DNA of 64,000 nt from Fictibacillus marinisediminis (GTDB lineage Bacteria > Bacillota > Bacilli > Bacillales > Fictibacillaceae). Under the pieces are notes generated by a model, which made no database searches, was not told the origin of the DNA, and was given only the letters and a program-made list of their open reading frames with translations. Shown here piece after piece: positions 36,468 through 45,591 of the stretch; position 1 is the first letter of the stretch; each line of letters opens with the position of its first letter. Position numbers and translations under genes: made by a program. The stretch covers positions 1 through 64,000 of the forward strand of contig NZ_JAIWJX010000004.1 in NCBI RefSeq assembly GCF_023149135.1. The letters are read 5' to 3'.

Positions 36468-37723
36468 TGAAAGACATTTATTTATCAGGTACAGGGCTAA
36501 TCACCTCTCTTGGACAAGACAACCTTGCCTGGAAAAACTTGTTTAAAGATGAACACAAGCCGGACAATAGATCGTATCTTCTAAATAATAATATCGAATT
36601 GGAATATCCCGTATTTTCAATAAAAGAAGAAGAGCTAACGTACCATAAAGAAAAATGGTTTAAGGAGTTTGGTATCCAAGAACATCATATAGAAAAGTTC
36701 TTGCTGGAGGATAAAGATTTTCTTTTGTTACTGCTAGTCTCACTTATAGGTCTACGTAATGCCAATATTACCAGCAGCGATAAGACAGTTGGTTTGGTTA
36801 TTGCACATGAAAACTTAGGTGTTAACCATTTAATTAATGGATTGATACAAAAACCCAATTTATTAGATCCATCAAGTCCGCTTGATTCTTTTCAACAATA
36901 TAAAAATGATTTCTTCCGGCTACAGAACTTTAATTTCCTTTATCATCTTGCGAAGATATTAAAAATAAATGGGCCAACCTATACCATCAATAACGCTTGT
37001 GCCTCTGGCCTATATGCTCTTGAATTAGGGAGCAACCTAATTAAAACCGATCAGGCAGATATTGTGCTTGTTGTTTCGAGTGATTACGCGCATGTGACGG
37101 AATACCTGTGGTTAAACGAAAAGGGATTTAATGCTACGAATGATATCATTGCTCCTTTCGATCAACATGCCACAGGGTCAGTCCTCGGTGATGGCGCCGG
37201 TGCCATCATTTTAGAATCGGAAGACAGTTTGTTACAAAGGAACCATTCCCCCTTAGGACGTTATATAACCACGGCTTTTCAGCAAGACCATTGGCGAATT
37301 AGCTTGCCAGATGTCACTGCGAAATCGTATTCAAAAGCGATTAAAAATGCCTTATCTCGATACGGGAACAATGTCGATTTAATCATCCCGCATGGGACGG
37401 GAATTCCTATGTGGGATAAGTATGAAGCGAGAGAAATTACCTCTTCTTTTAAAGATTTAAATTTACAGATCCCAGATCTTGCTGCATTTAAAGGATTTAC
37501 TGGCCACACCTTAGGGGCGAACAGTTTAATAGAGTTGATCCTCGGAATGTTTAGTTTGATCGAAGATGTCATCCCACCGCTTTTCCCTCAGAATTTCCAC
37601 CCACATCAAGACATTTTACTTCCTTTCACAAAAAAGAAAACCACCAAAAAAATGAATAGTGTATTAAAAACCGTAGCGGCATATGGTGGATTTAATGCTG
37701 CAACCATTATTGAAAAAATTTGA
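36464..37723 (+). CDS. ketosynthase (FabF/KS-alpha-like), second copy
   Basis: 419 residues. Cys179 in INNACASG, His310 in IIPHGTGIP and His348 in GFTGHTLGANS give an intact triad. The insert between residues 25 and 100 is longer than in FabF. ATGA overlap with the CLF-like gene points to a heterodimeric KS-alpha/KS-beta complex. The active site loop and the NAYGGFNAA-type ending (VAAYGGFNAATI) are typical. It could use a different starter or chain length from the first KS. Confidence 0.85.
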   Translation: MMKDIYLSGTGLITSLGQDNLAWKNLFKDEHKPDNRSYLLNNNIELEYPVFSIKEEELTYHKEKWFKEFGIQEHHIEKFLLEDKDFLLLLLVSLIGLRNANITSSDKTVGLVIAHENLGVNHLINGLIQKPNLLDPSSPLDSFQQYKNDFFRLQNFNFLYHLAKILKINGPTYTINNACASGLYALELGSNLIKTDQADIVLVVSSDYAHVTEYLWLNEKGFNATNDIIAPFDQHATGSVLGDGAGAIILESEDSLLQRNHSPLGRYITTAFQQDHWRISLPDVTAKSYSKAIKNALSRYGNNVDLIIPHGTGIPMWDKYEAREITSSFKDLNLQIPDLAAFKGFTGHTLGANSLIELILGMFSLIEDVIPPLFPQNFHPHQDILLPFTKKKTTKKMNSVLKTVAAYGGFNAATIIEKI

Positions 37724-37733
37724 GGGGGAACAT

Positions 37734-38483
37734 ATGTTATATCTTACGGATCTTGTAAATAAAACGGCGTTGGTAACGGGTGGTTCAAGAGGGATTGGTA
37801 GAGAAATTGTCACCCAGTTAGTCAAGAATAAAATCAATGTAATCTTCACCTACAATAATGGGGTTGATCAGGCAGAGGCTCTTGTAGATGAGCTAAAAAA
37901 TGAAGGTGTAGTCCTTAGAGCCATTCGGTGCAATTTAGAAGAGAAAAGCGATTTGGACCATCTAATTGACTTCCTTTCTGAACTTCCCATGAAGCTTGAC
38001 TTCCTTATCAATAATGCCGGATTTACAATGGATCAGCCCTTTTTAAAAATGAAGGATGAAGAATGGGAGAAGGTGTTGCAAGTAAATTTAACGGCTGCTT
38101 CATACTTGACTCGCAGGCTGCTTAGAACATTGTTAGTGCAAAAGGGTGCCATTGTGAACATCACTTCCATATCTGGATTAATTGGTACGAAAGGACAAGT
38201 AAACTATTCGGCTTCAAAAGCTGGAATGATTGGACTGACAAAGTCCCTTTCCAGGGAAATAGGCCGATTAGGTGTAAGGGTGAATTGTGTCGCTCCGGGA
38301 TATATCAAAACCGATATGTTAAACGGAATCCCAAAAGACAAATGGGACAAAATACAAAAAGAAATTCCATTGAATCGAATTGGAGAATCTGAAGATGTAG
38401 CTCATATGGTTTTGTATCTACTGTCTTCATACTCTTCTTATATAACTGGCCAAGTTATAACTATCGATGGTGGACTAATTTAG
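37734..38483 (+). CDS. 3-oxoacyl-ACP reductase, FabG-like
   Basis: 249 residues from ATG 37734, with GAGGGGG 5 bases before it; the earlier in-frame start lies inside the KS gene. The SDR Rossmann motif TGGSRGIG, the LDFLINNAG motif and the Ser-Tyr-Lys catalytic set (SISGLIGTKGQVNYSASKAG) are complete, with the Asn of the classic tetrad in the preceding helix. It would reduce the beta-keto group after each KS step with NADPH, so the pathway makes reduced, not aromatic, chains. Confidence 0.9.
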   Translation: MLYLTDLVNKTALVTGGSRGIGREIVTQLVKNKINVIFTYNNGVDQAEALVDELKNEGVVLRAIRCNLEEKSDLDHLIDFLSELPMKLDFLINNAGFTMDQPFLKMKDEEWEKVLQVNLTAASYLTRRLLRTLLVQKGAIVNITSISGLIGTKGQVNYSASKAGMIGLTKSLSREIGRLGVRVNCVAPGYIKTDMLNGIPKDKWDKIQKEIPLNRIGESEDVAHMVLYLLSSYSSYITGQVITIDGGLI

Positions 38484-38496
38484 AAGGGGTGGTTAG

Positions 38497-38730
38497 ATGT
38501 CATACGAAATGAAAAAACATAGAATTTTAGAGTTAATTGCAGAAATGGTAGAAGTTGATGTATCAGAAGTTAAAGAGGATAGTAGTTTTGCAGATTTAGG
38601 AATTGATTCTTTAATGGCCCTTGAGCTAGCGGTCTATCTTGAACGTGATTACAACATTTTCATTCAGGAACAGGAACTCATGAGTCTTCGAAAGGTAGAA
38701 GACCTCTTGCGCTTTTTAAACACAAATTAA
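38497..38730 (+). CDS. acyl carrier protein, copy 1
   Basis: 77 residues, acidic four-helix ACP. The phosphopantetheine Ser is Ser38 in DLGIDSLMALELAVYLE. It follows the reductase by 13 bases and precedes the DUF1702 gene, as expected for the carrier of the growing chain. The AcpS-type enzyme at 48006 can activate it. Confidence 0.9.
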   Translation: MSYEMKKHRILELIAEMVEVDVSEVKEDSSFADLGIDSLMALELAVYLERDYNIFIQEQELMSLRKVEDLLRFLNTN

Positions 38731-38751
38731 TGGATAAAGGATGAACCCATT

Positions 38752-39681
38752 ATGATTAAGTTCCTTAAGCACTACTTTCATGGAGATTATCCTTTTTTTA
38801 AAAAGCGATTCCTGTGCATCCTGTTTCATTTCTTCTCAGGAGCTCTCCTTGCCTTTTTGATTCCTTCCGTTAAATTCCTCCGATTCCTCATCGAACACAT
38901 CTCTCCCTCTTTTTACCGAGGCTTCACCGATGAAGGTGCCGGGATCGGATTTGGAATGAGAGCTCATTTTTTTAAAAAAAGAGGGACCTCCTTTGAAACC
39001 AGCATTACATCTCTGACTTCCAGATCGATTTACCAATACTACGTTGGTCTTGGATGGTGGCTTCATTACCGCTATCGCTATAACGTCAGAAAGTACGACG
39101 AGTGGATCAGTCAACTCCATTTCAAATATGCACTGATTCTTTTTGATGGAGTGGGTTTTAAGGTCGGTTTATTTACGTTTTATCATAACAAAAACAGCCT
39201 TGCGGTATTAGAACACTTTACCGTGCCTCAGCAAAGAGTATGTTATCAGGGCTTTGGGCGCAGCCTCTGGTTTCAAAGCAATTTTAATTGGCAAATGGCT
39301 CAAACTGAACTCGATCGATTAGGGAAAGATCATCCGTTCCGAAACGATATTTTAAGCGGCCTCGGTCTTGCTGTTTCTTACAGTAAATTTGATGACTTAT
39401 CACTAGGGAGTACTATACTTTCCACCCTTTCTTCTGAAGACAAGAGCAGCTTTGCCCAAGGGCTCGCATTTGGCCTAGAAGCACGAAAGAAACAAAACCC
39501 AGAACTATGGGAGAACACAATAGGGACTTTGCCAATTGGCCTCAAAGATCAGGTGAACGGTTTAATTCAAATTGTCCATCAAGTAGAAGAAGAACTGGAT
39601 TTGTATTGCACCGACCGTAACTACTATTTGTTATGGATTGACAAAATCAGAAACACTTTAGAAGGAGATAATAGAATTTGA
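38752..39681 (+). CDS. E3/UnbL-like protein (DUF1702)
   Basis: 309 residues. Conserved blocks of the DUF1702 family are in order: GAGIGFGMRAHFF, YYVGLGWWLHY, LILFDGVGFKVGLFTFY, YQGFGRSLWF, ILSGLGLAVSYSK and FAQGLAFGLEARKK. These proteins accompany E4 and E5 in enediyne clusters and their reaction is not settled. A hydrophobic segment lies near residues 20-45, so it may touch the membrane. The gene overlaps the start of the E4 homologue by 1-4 bases, confirming a joint function. AAAGG is 11 bases before the ATG, a weak site. Confidence 0.85.
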   Translation: MIKFLKHYFHGDYPFFKKRFLCILFHFFSGALLAFLIPSVKFLRFLIEHISPSFYRGFTDEGAGIGFGMRAHFFKKRGTSFETSITSLTSRSIYQYYVGLGWWLHYRYRYNVRKYDEWISQLHFKYALILFDGVGFKVGLFTFYHNKNSLAVLEHFTVPQQRVCYQGFGRSLWFQSNFNWQMAQTELDRLGKDHPFRNDILSGLGLAVSYSKFDDLSLGSTILSTLSSEDKSSFAQGLAFGLEARKKQNPELWENTIGTLPIGLKDQVNGLIQIVHQVEEELDLYCTDRNYYLLWIDKIRNTLEGDNRI

Positions 39682-41441
39682 TGATAAAACTATTTGCAAA
39701 AAAGGTAGCTTTGTTAGTACTTGTGGGCTTAGTCGTCTTACTGTCTGCATGTCAACAAGATTCGGACGTTGACTATGGTTTTAAGTTCAAGGATATTACT
39801 CAATCCACCAATATAAATTTTACGCATCAAAAACCACAATTTGACAAGAAAGTGAGTAATGTTATGCCGTGGCTCGCATCGACTGGAGCTGGTGTGTTTT
39901 TAAACGACTACAACAACGACGGGAAAATCGATGTGTATTTGATTAATTCCAAAAAAGAATCAAGTAATAAGTTGTATAAAAATAAGGGGAACAATACGTT
40001 TGAGGATGTGACCGATCAGGCAGGGATTGGTGACGTTAATAAAGAGGGGATATCCGAGACAGCCCTTTGGTTTGATTACGATAATGACGGATTCCAAGAT
40101 CTCTTTGTTGGGGCTTGGGGGAAAAGCCAACTTTTTAAAAATAATGGGGATGGTACTTTCAAAAATGTAACAGAATCCTCGGGGGTCAAAGCAAAAGGAT
40201 ATGCATCGAAAGCTATCGCCATTGATTACAATCGAGATGGGAATTTGGATTTGTATATAGGCAATTACTTTAGGAAAGATGTTAACTTGTGGAATTTGAA
40301 AAGCACAAAAATTTTTCATGATGATTTTGAAAAAGCAAGAAATGGAGGGGTGAATTACTTCTTCAAAAATAATGGTGACGGTACGTTTACTGAAATCGGA
40401 AAAAAACTCAATCTGGATGATTCCGGATGGACTCTGGCCACTGGAATGGCGGATATTAATAACGATGGTTTTCCTGATATTTATAATGCTAACGATTTTG
40501 GAGCAGATTCACTGCTGATTAACAAAGCTGGAAAACGTTTTGAAAACGTCACTCAGCACCGGGGAATTGGTGAGGACACTTATAAAAGTATGAATGTTGA
40601 TTTTGCGGATGTCTTCCATGATGGGAACTTAGCGAACTATGTGTCGAATATTAGTAAACAAAAGTACTTGTTGGAAGGAAACCAACTCTGGCATATGAAC
40701 TCCAAAGGGAAGTACATTGATCGAGCAAAAGAACTAGATATATTTCAGTCAGGATGGTCTTGGGGCGCAAGATTCTTTGATGTGAACAACTCAGGAAATA
40801 TGAGTCTGGTTGTGACCAACGGATTTATCACCGGAAAATCAAAAGAAACCTATTGGTTTGACATGGGGACACTCGCCACAACTCCTGGAAAAATCGTTGA
40901 AGATGCCAAGAACTGGCCAGCGATAGGTGACAAAGATATGTCTGGTCATGAACAGAAATCTCTGTTTCTCAATCAAGGAGGTGACACCTTTCCTGATGTC
41001 GCTAAAGAGGTGGGGATAACCTTTAAATATGATGGCCGAGGTGTGGCAGTAGGAGATTTTGATAACAACGGAACCCTGGATTTATTTTTTGCGAACCAAG
41101 GAGCGAAACCAAAAGTCTATTCGAATATCCAAAAGAAACCAACAAATTGGATTAAAATTGACCTTAAAGGAACCGCTCCGAGTAATAGAGAGGCTATAGG
41201 TGCCAGGCTAACTTTCAACAATAATGGCGTTAAAACGGTGGTTGAAAAAGACGGAGGAAACAGTTTCGGGTCCCAAAGCGACCCGCGCATCCATATTGGT
41301 TTAGGAAAGAGTGAGACTCTTGATCAATTAGATATTAGATGGCCAAGTGGTAAAAAAGAAGTCTTTAAAAATATTAAATCCAATCAGATTTTATCCATTG
41401 TCGAAGGGAAAGGCTCATATAAGGTCATTTCTAAGAAGTAG
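39681..41441 (+). CDS. E4/UnbV-like lipoprotein (FG-GAP and ASPIC/UnbV domains)
   Basis: 586 residues from ATG 39681, which overlaps the E3 stop; TTG 39678 is possible. The N-terminus is a lipoprotein signal (VLVGLVVLLSACQQ, Cys near 27). At least five FG-GAP/VCBS calcium-type repeats follow (FLNDYNNDGKIDVYLIN, WFDYDNDGFQDLFVG, AIDYNRDGNLDLYIG, DINNDGFPDIYNAND, VGDFDNNGTLDLFFA), and the C-terminus is the ASPIC/UnbV domain (REAIGARLTF, LDIRWPSGKKE). E4 proteins of enediyne clusters share this order. The lipobox predicts attachment outside the membrane, facing E5, so the chemistry may be at the outer membrane surface rather than in the cytoplasm. Confidence 0.9.
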   Translation: MIKLFAKKVALLVLVGLVVLLSACQQDSDVDYGFKFKDITQSTNINFTHQKPQFDKKVSNVMPWLASTGAGVFLNDYNNDGKIDVYLINSKKESSNKLYKNKGNNTFEDVTDQAGIGDVNKEGISETALWFDYDNDGFQDLFVGAWGKSQLFKNNGDGTFKNVTESSGVKAKGYASKAIAIDYNRDGNLDLYIGNYFRKDVNLWNLKSTKIFHDDFEKARNGGVNYFFKNNGDGTFTEIGKKLNLDDSGWTLATGMADINNDGFPDIYNANDFGADSLLINKAGKRFENVTQHRGIGEDTYKSMNVDFADVFHDGNLANYVSNISKQKYLLEGNQLWHMNSKGKYIDRAKELDIFQSGWSWGARFFDVNNSGNMSLVVTNGFITGKSKETYWFDMGTLATTPGKIVEDAKNWPAIGDKDMSGHEQKSLFLNQGGDTFPDVAKEVGITFKYDGRGVAVGDFDNNGTLDLFFANQGAKPKVYSNIQKKPTNWIKIDLKGTAPSNREAIGARLTFNNNGVKTVVEKDGGNSFGSQSDPRIHIGLGKSETLDQLDIRWPSGKKEVFKNIKSNQILSIVEGKGSYKVISKK

Positions 41442-41471
41442 GGTTAATCAAGAAGAAAGAAGGGGGAGGAA

Positions 41472-42434
41472 ATGATTAATAAGCTGCGTGTTGGAATCAT
41501 CGGATGTGGAAAAATAACTCAAGTTCGTCATCTCCCAGAATACTTAGAGAGGGAAGAGGTGGAAGTCGTTGGTCTGTGTGATGAGAACCTAGAAAGAGCA
41601 TCGGCCTTGGCTTCAACCTACAATATTCCTTTTGTTACCAATCAGGCTGATGACATCATTTATCATCCTGACATACAAGCCGTTTCGGTTTGCACCCCGA
41701 ATAAATTTCATGCAGAACAAAGTATTAAAGCTTTGAAGCAAAACAAACATGTATTGGTGGAAAAACCAGTGGCTACGTCTATCCAAGAATTAAATGAAAT
41801 GTACGGTGCTGCGCTAGAGAATGATAAATTGTTAATAGTAGGACATAATCAACGATTTGATCCCGTACATTTAAAGGCGAAGAAGATGATCACAGAAGGT
41901 TCCATCGGTAATATTTTGCAGTTCACCTCTAATTACCAGCATCCAGGGCCAAAATATTGGAGTTTGGATGGAGATCACAGTTGGTTCTTTAATCAACAAT
42001 TATCTTCATTTGGTGTAGTAGGAGATTTGGGAATTCATAAGGTAGACTTAATGCAATGGATTCTTGAAGATGTCTTTTCAGAATGGAAGGTGTTTAAAAA
42101 TGCCGTGTTAGATGATCGGGCTGTTATTTCTTTAAAGACACAAAGCGGGGTGGTGGGTTCCATCAATGTCAGTTGGAACAATCCCCTTCAAGATCATCGG
42201 ACGGTCATTTATGGTGATAAAGGAATTATGACTTTTGGAGAGGAATTTCATATACTCAAAGTTGAAAAGTTTGACGGAGAAATCATTGAGGTAAAAATAG
42301 AGCCGATCCTACGCCGGGATGGAAAACCTTCTTCTTGCGTCATCGATCACTTTTTGGATTGTATTTTATATGGTATTTCACAAGTCGTTAATCCTCGCCA
42401 TGTTATTAATTCACTTGAAATTATTACAAGCTGA
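41472..42434 (+). CDS. Gfo/Idh/MocA-family NAD(P)-dependent oxidoreductase
   Basis: 320 residues. Rossmann motif GIIGCGKITQVRHLP, then VCTPNKFHAEQSIKAL and the catalytic EKPVA motif; GDLGIHKVDLMQW near 185 carries the usual H in GxHxxD. Members oxidise or reduce sugars, inositols and related hydroxy compounds. GGGGGAGGAA precedes the ATG. It follows the E4 gene by 30 bases and likely makes a deoxy- or keto-sugar or modifies the polyene-derived alcohol. Confidence 0.85.
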   Translation: MINKLRVGIIGCGKITQVRHLPEYLEREEVEVVGLCDENLERASALASTYNIPFVTNQADDIIYHPDIQAVSVCTPNKFHAEQSIKALKQNKHVLVEKPVATSIQELNEMYGAALENDKLLIVGHNQRFDPVHLKAKKMITEGSIGNILQFTSNYQHPGPKYWSLDGDHSWFFNQQLSSFGVVGDLGIHKVDLMQWILEDVFSEWKVFKNAVLDDRAVISLKTQSGVVGSINVSWNNPLQDHRTVIYGDKGIMTFGEEFHILKVEKFDGEIIEVKIEPILRRDGKPSSCVIDHFLDCILYGISQVVNPRHVINSLEIITS

Positions 42435-42449
42435 TTAAGGAGACTAAAA

Positions 42450-42653
42450 GTGAAGTTACAATTACCATATGATGAACACATAAAGCTTATCAAAACTGTG
42501 CAATCTCATATGAAAGAGGCTTACTGCATTGATATTGGATTGATTGCAACACAAGAACTCATTAACTTAATCTATTCCAATATTGAGCATGCCATCATCA
42601 AGCCCTTACGAAAGTCAGATCAAATCTTACATGAGATTAAGAAACTACTATAA
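42450..42653 (+). CDS. small helical protein of unknown function, 67 aa
   Basis: 67 residues from GTG 42450, with AAGGAGA 6 bases upstream. Mostly helical (YDEHIKLIKTVQSHMKEAY, TQELINLIYSNIEHAII, SDQILHEIKKLL). Size and helix pattern would suit a carrier or partner protein, but no phosphopantetheine DSL motif is present. It ends the core operon just before a terminator. Not assigned to a family. Confidence 0.6.
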   Translation: MKLQLPYDEHIKLIKTVQSHMKEAYCIDIGLIATQELINLIYSNIEHAIIKPLRKSDQILHEIKKLL

Positions 42654-42656
42654 CTA

Positions 42657-42700
42657 AAAGCTGCCCCCAAACCTATAATACAGTTGGAGGCAGCTTTTTT
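42657..42700 (+). terminator. terminator of the core biosynthetic operon
   Basis: AAAAGCTGCC and GGCAGCTTTTTT form a 10-base stem, extended by CCAAAC/GTTGG pairing inside, and end in a T-run. It closes the operon that begins at 32043. Confidence 0.85.
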
Positions 42701-42787
42701 CCTATATTGTATCTATTAATATTATATATGTAACCATCTTACAGAGAGAGCTTAATGTTCGATTAAAGTGTCGGCTCGTTCTCTTTT

Positions 42788-43720
42788 TCAACGCCAGTCA
42801 ACCGGAGGCTTATCCAATTGCAACGGGATTTTTAGTTCTTTTGCCGCTTCACTCATTAACTCTTTACAGAAGAAATAACTCTTATGGAACACGATTTTAT
42901 CTTCAGAAACTTCTTGGTAGTTAATATCATGAAGCTCGTACGTATCGTCTTTTTTAGCTAACACGATATTTACTTCTTTTCCCCATAACATTACCCTCTT
43001 CCCTAAATGCCCAGGAAGACCAAACTTTAGGGAACCGTTACGAACCTCGTGTTTCGAAAATTCTATGAATCCAGGTGTTACATCAAACTCCACTGTTTCT
43101 GTCATCAAATTGAGAAGTCCTTCAACATCAGAGTTGTTGAAATATACGAGGTACTTATCGAGTATCGATTCCGAAGATGACATTGACTCTCTTATTCTTA
43201 CTTCTTTTTTAACGGGGGTTTTTAATTTCTTTCGTGATCTATGTAATGAGGTATAAATGGCGCTTTCAGACATATTTGTCATACTTGCTACCTCTGTGCC
43301 AGTAAATGAAAAGACATCAATCAGTAAGAAAATCGTTGCTTGTTTCGGTGTAAGGTTTAATAACAAAGATTCAAGTGCTTCTCGGATTTCGTATTCAGAT
43401 AACCTACTCTCATCATAAATTTCGTCATCTGTGGTGATATATTCAACTTCTTTTTTCTGTTTTCTTAAGTGGTCGATCCAATTGTTGGTAGCTATCCGAA
43501 AAAGATAGGCTTTAGGATCCATGGCATTCCATATTTGTGTCAAAGAAGTAAAGGCTTTCAATAAGGTCTCTTGAAAGAGGTCTTCTCCTTCCCATGGAGA
43601 TCCGGTAAGATATTTACAATACCTCCATAAATCGATTTTATACGGTTGAATGGTCGAATCAAATTCCGTATGTATTTTTCGTGTTTGAACGATGATGTCA
43701 TCGATCGTATTCATCCCCAC
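42788..43720 (-). CDS. ECF sigma factor with C-terminal SnoaL-like domain (ECF41-type)
   Basis: 310 residues from GTG 43720, with AAAGGAGGA 7 bases upstream; ATG 43714 is 13 bases away. Sigma region 2 (WEGEDLFQETLLKAF, AYLFRIATNNWIDHLR) and region 4 (LTPKQATIFLLIDVFSFTGTEVASMTNMSESAIYTSLHRSRKKL) are clear. Residues 195-300 form an NTF2/SnoaL-like extension (LVYFNNSDVEGLLNLMTETVEFDV), as in ECF41 factors where it controls activity in place of an anti-sigma protein. It faces away from the peptidase gene with a 280-base divergent gap. Its target may lie in this cluster. Confidence 0.85.
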   Translation of the reverse strand: MGMNTIDDIIVQTRKIHTEFDSTIQPYKIDLWRYCKYLTGSPWEGEDLFQETLLKAFTSLTQIWNAMDPKAYLFRIATNNWIDHLRKQKKEVEYITTDDEIYDESRLSEYEIREALESLLLNLTPKQATIFLLIDVFSFTGTEVASMTNMSESAIYTSLHRSRKKLKTPVKKEVRIRESMSSSESILDKYLVYFNNSDVEGLLNLMTETVEFDVTPGFIEFSKHEVRNGSLKFGLPGHLGKRVMLWGKEVNIVLAKKDDTYELHDINYQEVSEDKIVFHKSYFFCKELMSEAAKELKIPLQLDKPPVDWR

Positions 43721-44016
43721 TTTTAAATCCTCCTTTTTTCTTTCATGAACTTAGTATAAAAGAATCTATTTTACAATTAAAGTAATTCTGAAAAATTAGG
43801 ATAATACAACCAGAGACGCTAATAAAGTCCCTTTTAGTTAACCTTTATTACTGGAATCAAATTCACATAATCAAGAGACAATCTCTTTGAAGGGGATCGC
43901 CTTTACAAAATACGATCGTGTGGATTCAATCGATCTTTATTTTTACACAAATAAAGCAGAGAAATTTTCACTAAAAGTTTCTTATACTGAACAAAAGATT
44001 GATTGGAGACATTGGT

Positions 44017-45591
44017 ATGTATCCTAATATAAGTTCCAAGCTTTTATTACTAACTGAAGCTTTACATACCCAATATAAACAATATATGTACGCTCTTTGG
44101 ATGACATTAACAACAAATGATGATAGTTGGAAAAATAAACTACAAGAAGAAGGACTGAGATACAATCAATTATTACTAAGTGACTCTGTCGTCTCTCTTA
44201 CTCAAAGTCCAGGAACTTCTGATATGAATTACTCAACCCTCCGCCAAATCTCAGCATTTAAGAATGAGGGATTGGAGGTGTCTTGTGATACTTCCTATCA
44301 AGGAGGGTATATGGAGCTATGGAATAAGGTAACCTCTAAAATATTTACATATAAGACCTTTTTTAAAGGGAGAGCGATTGATGAAAATGAAGTATTAACC
44401 CACTTACAAACAAGTACCAATAGTAAAGATCGTGAACAACTTTGGATGGGAAAAATGAAGCTTGGTGATGTGATTGAGGGAGACTTGTTAGAGCTCGTCT
44501 CCATGAGAAACAAAATAGCTCAAGAGAAGGGGTTTTCTCATTTTTATGAATTAAAGCTTAAAAGTCAAGAACTTGAGCTGGATGATCTCACGAACGTTAT
44601 TCACAAACTGAGAGAGCATTTAGATGAAGATTTTACTTTAATAAAAAGCCAAATCGATAACGAGTTAAAAGATAAATTTAATCTCCAAAATGATCCTATG
44701 CCTTGGCATTACAACCATCCTTTTTTTCAGGAAACTCATGTGAATTTTATGAGTGACAAAAGCCTAACCAAAGCTAAGGTGATAAAAGCTCTGCAGGGTT
44801 GGTTTTCTGACAAAGGGCTAGACATACAGGGCATAGTTAACCGCAGTAAAATTTCAAACCATCCCCATAACAGTACAGCAAATTATTGTCTCAATATAGA
44901 TCGGGAAGAGGATATACGCATTTCAAGCTGCTTTCAACAAAATCAGAAGTCTGTTGCTCTTTTGTTGCATGAATTAGGTCATGCATTGTATGAGTTCAAT
45001 ATATCACCTGATGTCCCCTTTATTTTAAGGAAAACCTCCCAACCCTTTATAAATGAGGCTGTCGCTCTTTATTTTGAGAGGTTAGCCTATAAAAAAAGCT
45101 GGTTCACCACCACCATTGGTCAAACTACGTCACTTATTCCTTTTATTCAATCAAAACAGTATTTTATCAATACTTTATTAAAACTATATGAAGCCATTTC
45201 AGTTACCACCTTCGAATATGAATTATACGCAAACCCTTCTCAAAATCTGAATAAGCTTTGGTGGGATATTGTTGAAGATACGCAGCGGCTGAAACGACCT
45301 GATAATTGGGATCATGCCTACTGGGCAAACAAAACTCAGTTAACGACGTTGCCGGTTCATTCTTCTCATTCTCTTTTTGGAGAAGTTCTTTCATCACAGT
45401 TTCATGTTTTGTTACATCGGACGTTTGGTGATTCTACAAATGATGAAAGTTTACGGTATTTAAAAGAAAACATCTTTTCTAAAGGTAATTCTGTGTATTG
45501 GAAAAGGTTATTATTTGATGCATTTAAAAGTGATATCATGCCTGAATACTTGATTCATGAAATCCAAAATAACATTAGGGATGAATTGTAA
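44017..45591 (+). CDS. gluzincin metallopeptidase (M2/M3-like), copy 2
   Basis: 524 residues from ATG 44017, with TTGGAG 8 bases before it; TTG 43999 is upstream of that site. Zinc motif LLHELGHALYEF and third ligand in FINEAVALYFE are intact, as is the HSLFGEVLSSQ end. Co-linear with the copy at 20651-22189. No signal peptide. It is first in the set peptidase, HAD, nucleotidyltransferase, which mirrors the order in the minus-strand operon, and it is therefore likely part of a duplicated module. Substrate unknown. Confidence 0.8.
   Translation: MYPNISSKLLLLTEALHTQYKQYMYALWMTLTTNDDSWKNKLQEEGLRYNQLLLSDSVVSLTQSPGTSDMNYSTLRQISAFKNEGLEVSCDTSYQGGYMELWNKVTSKIFTYKTFFKGRAIDENEVLTHLQTSTNSKDREQLWMGKMKLGDVIEGDLLELVSMRNKIAQEKGFSHFYELKLKSQELELDDLTNVIHKLREHLDEDFTLIKSQIDNELKDKFNLQNDPMPWHYNHPFFQETHVNFMSDKSLTKAKVIKALQGWFSDKGLDIQGIVNRSKISNHPHNSTANYCLNIDREEDIRISSCFQQNQKSVALLLHELGHALYEFNISPDVPFILRKTSQPFINEAVALYFERLAYKKSWFTTTIGQTTSLIPFIQSKQYFINTLLKLYEAISVTTFEYELYANPSQNLNKLWWDIVEDTQRLKRPDNWDHAYWANKTQLTTLPVHSSHSLFGEVLSSQFHVLLHRTFGDSTNDESLRYLKENIFSKGNSVYWKRLLFDAFKSDIMPEYLIHEIQNNIRDEL

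Noticed and set aside
37683..37733. Upstream start of the ketoreductase inside the KS gene
   Set aside because: The ATG at 37734 has GAGGGGG at the right distance and gives the usual FabG length.
32696..41441. Calling the locus a normal enediyne cluster
   Set aside because: No multidomain iterative PKSE or its thioesterase is present here. Only the accessory E3/E4/E5 proteins are recognised, so the product class is left open.
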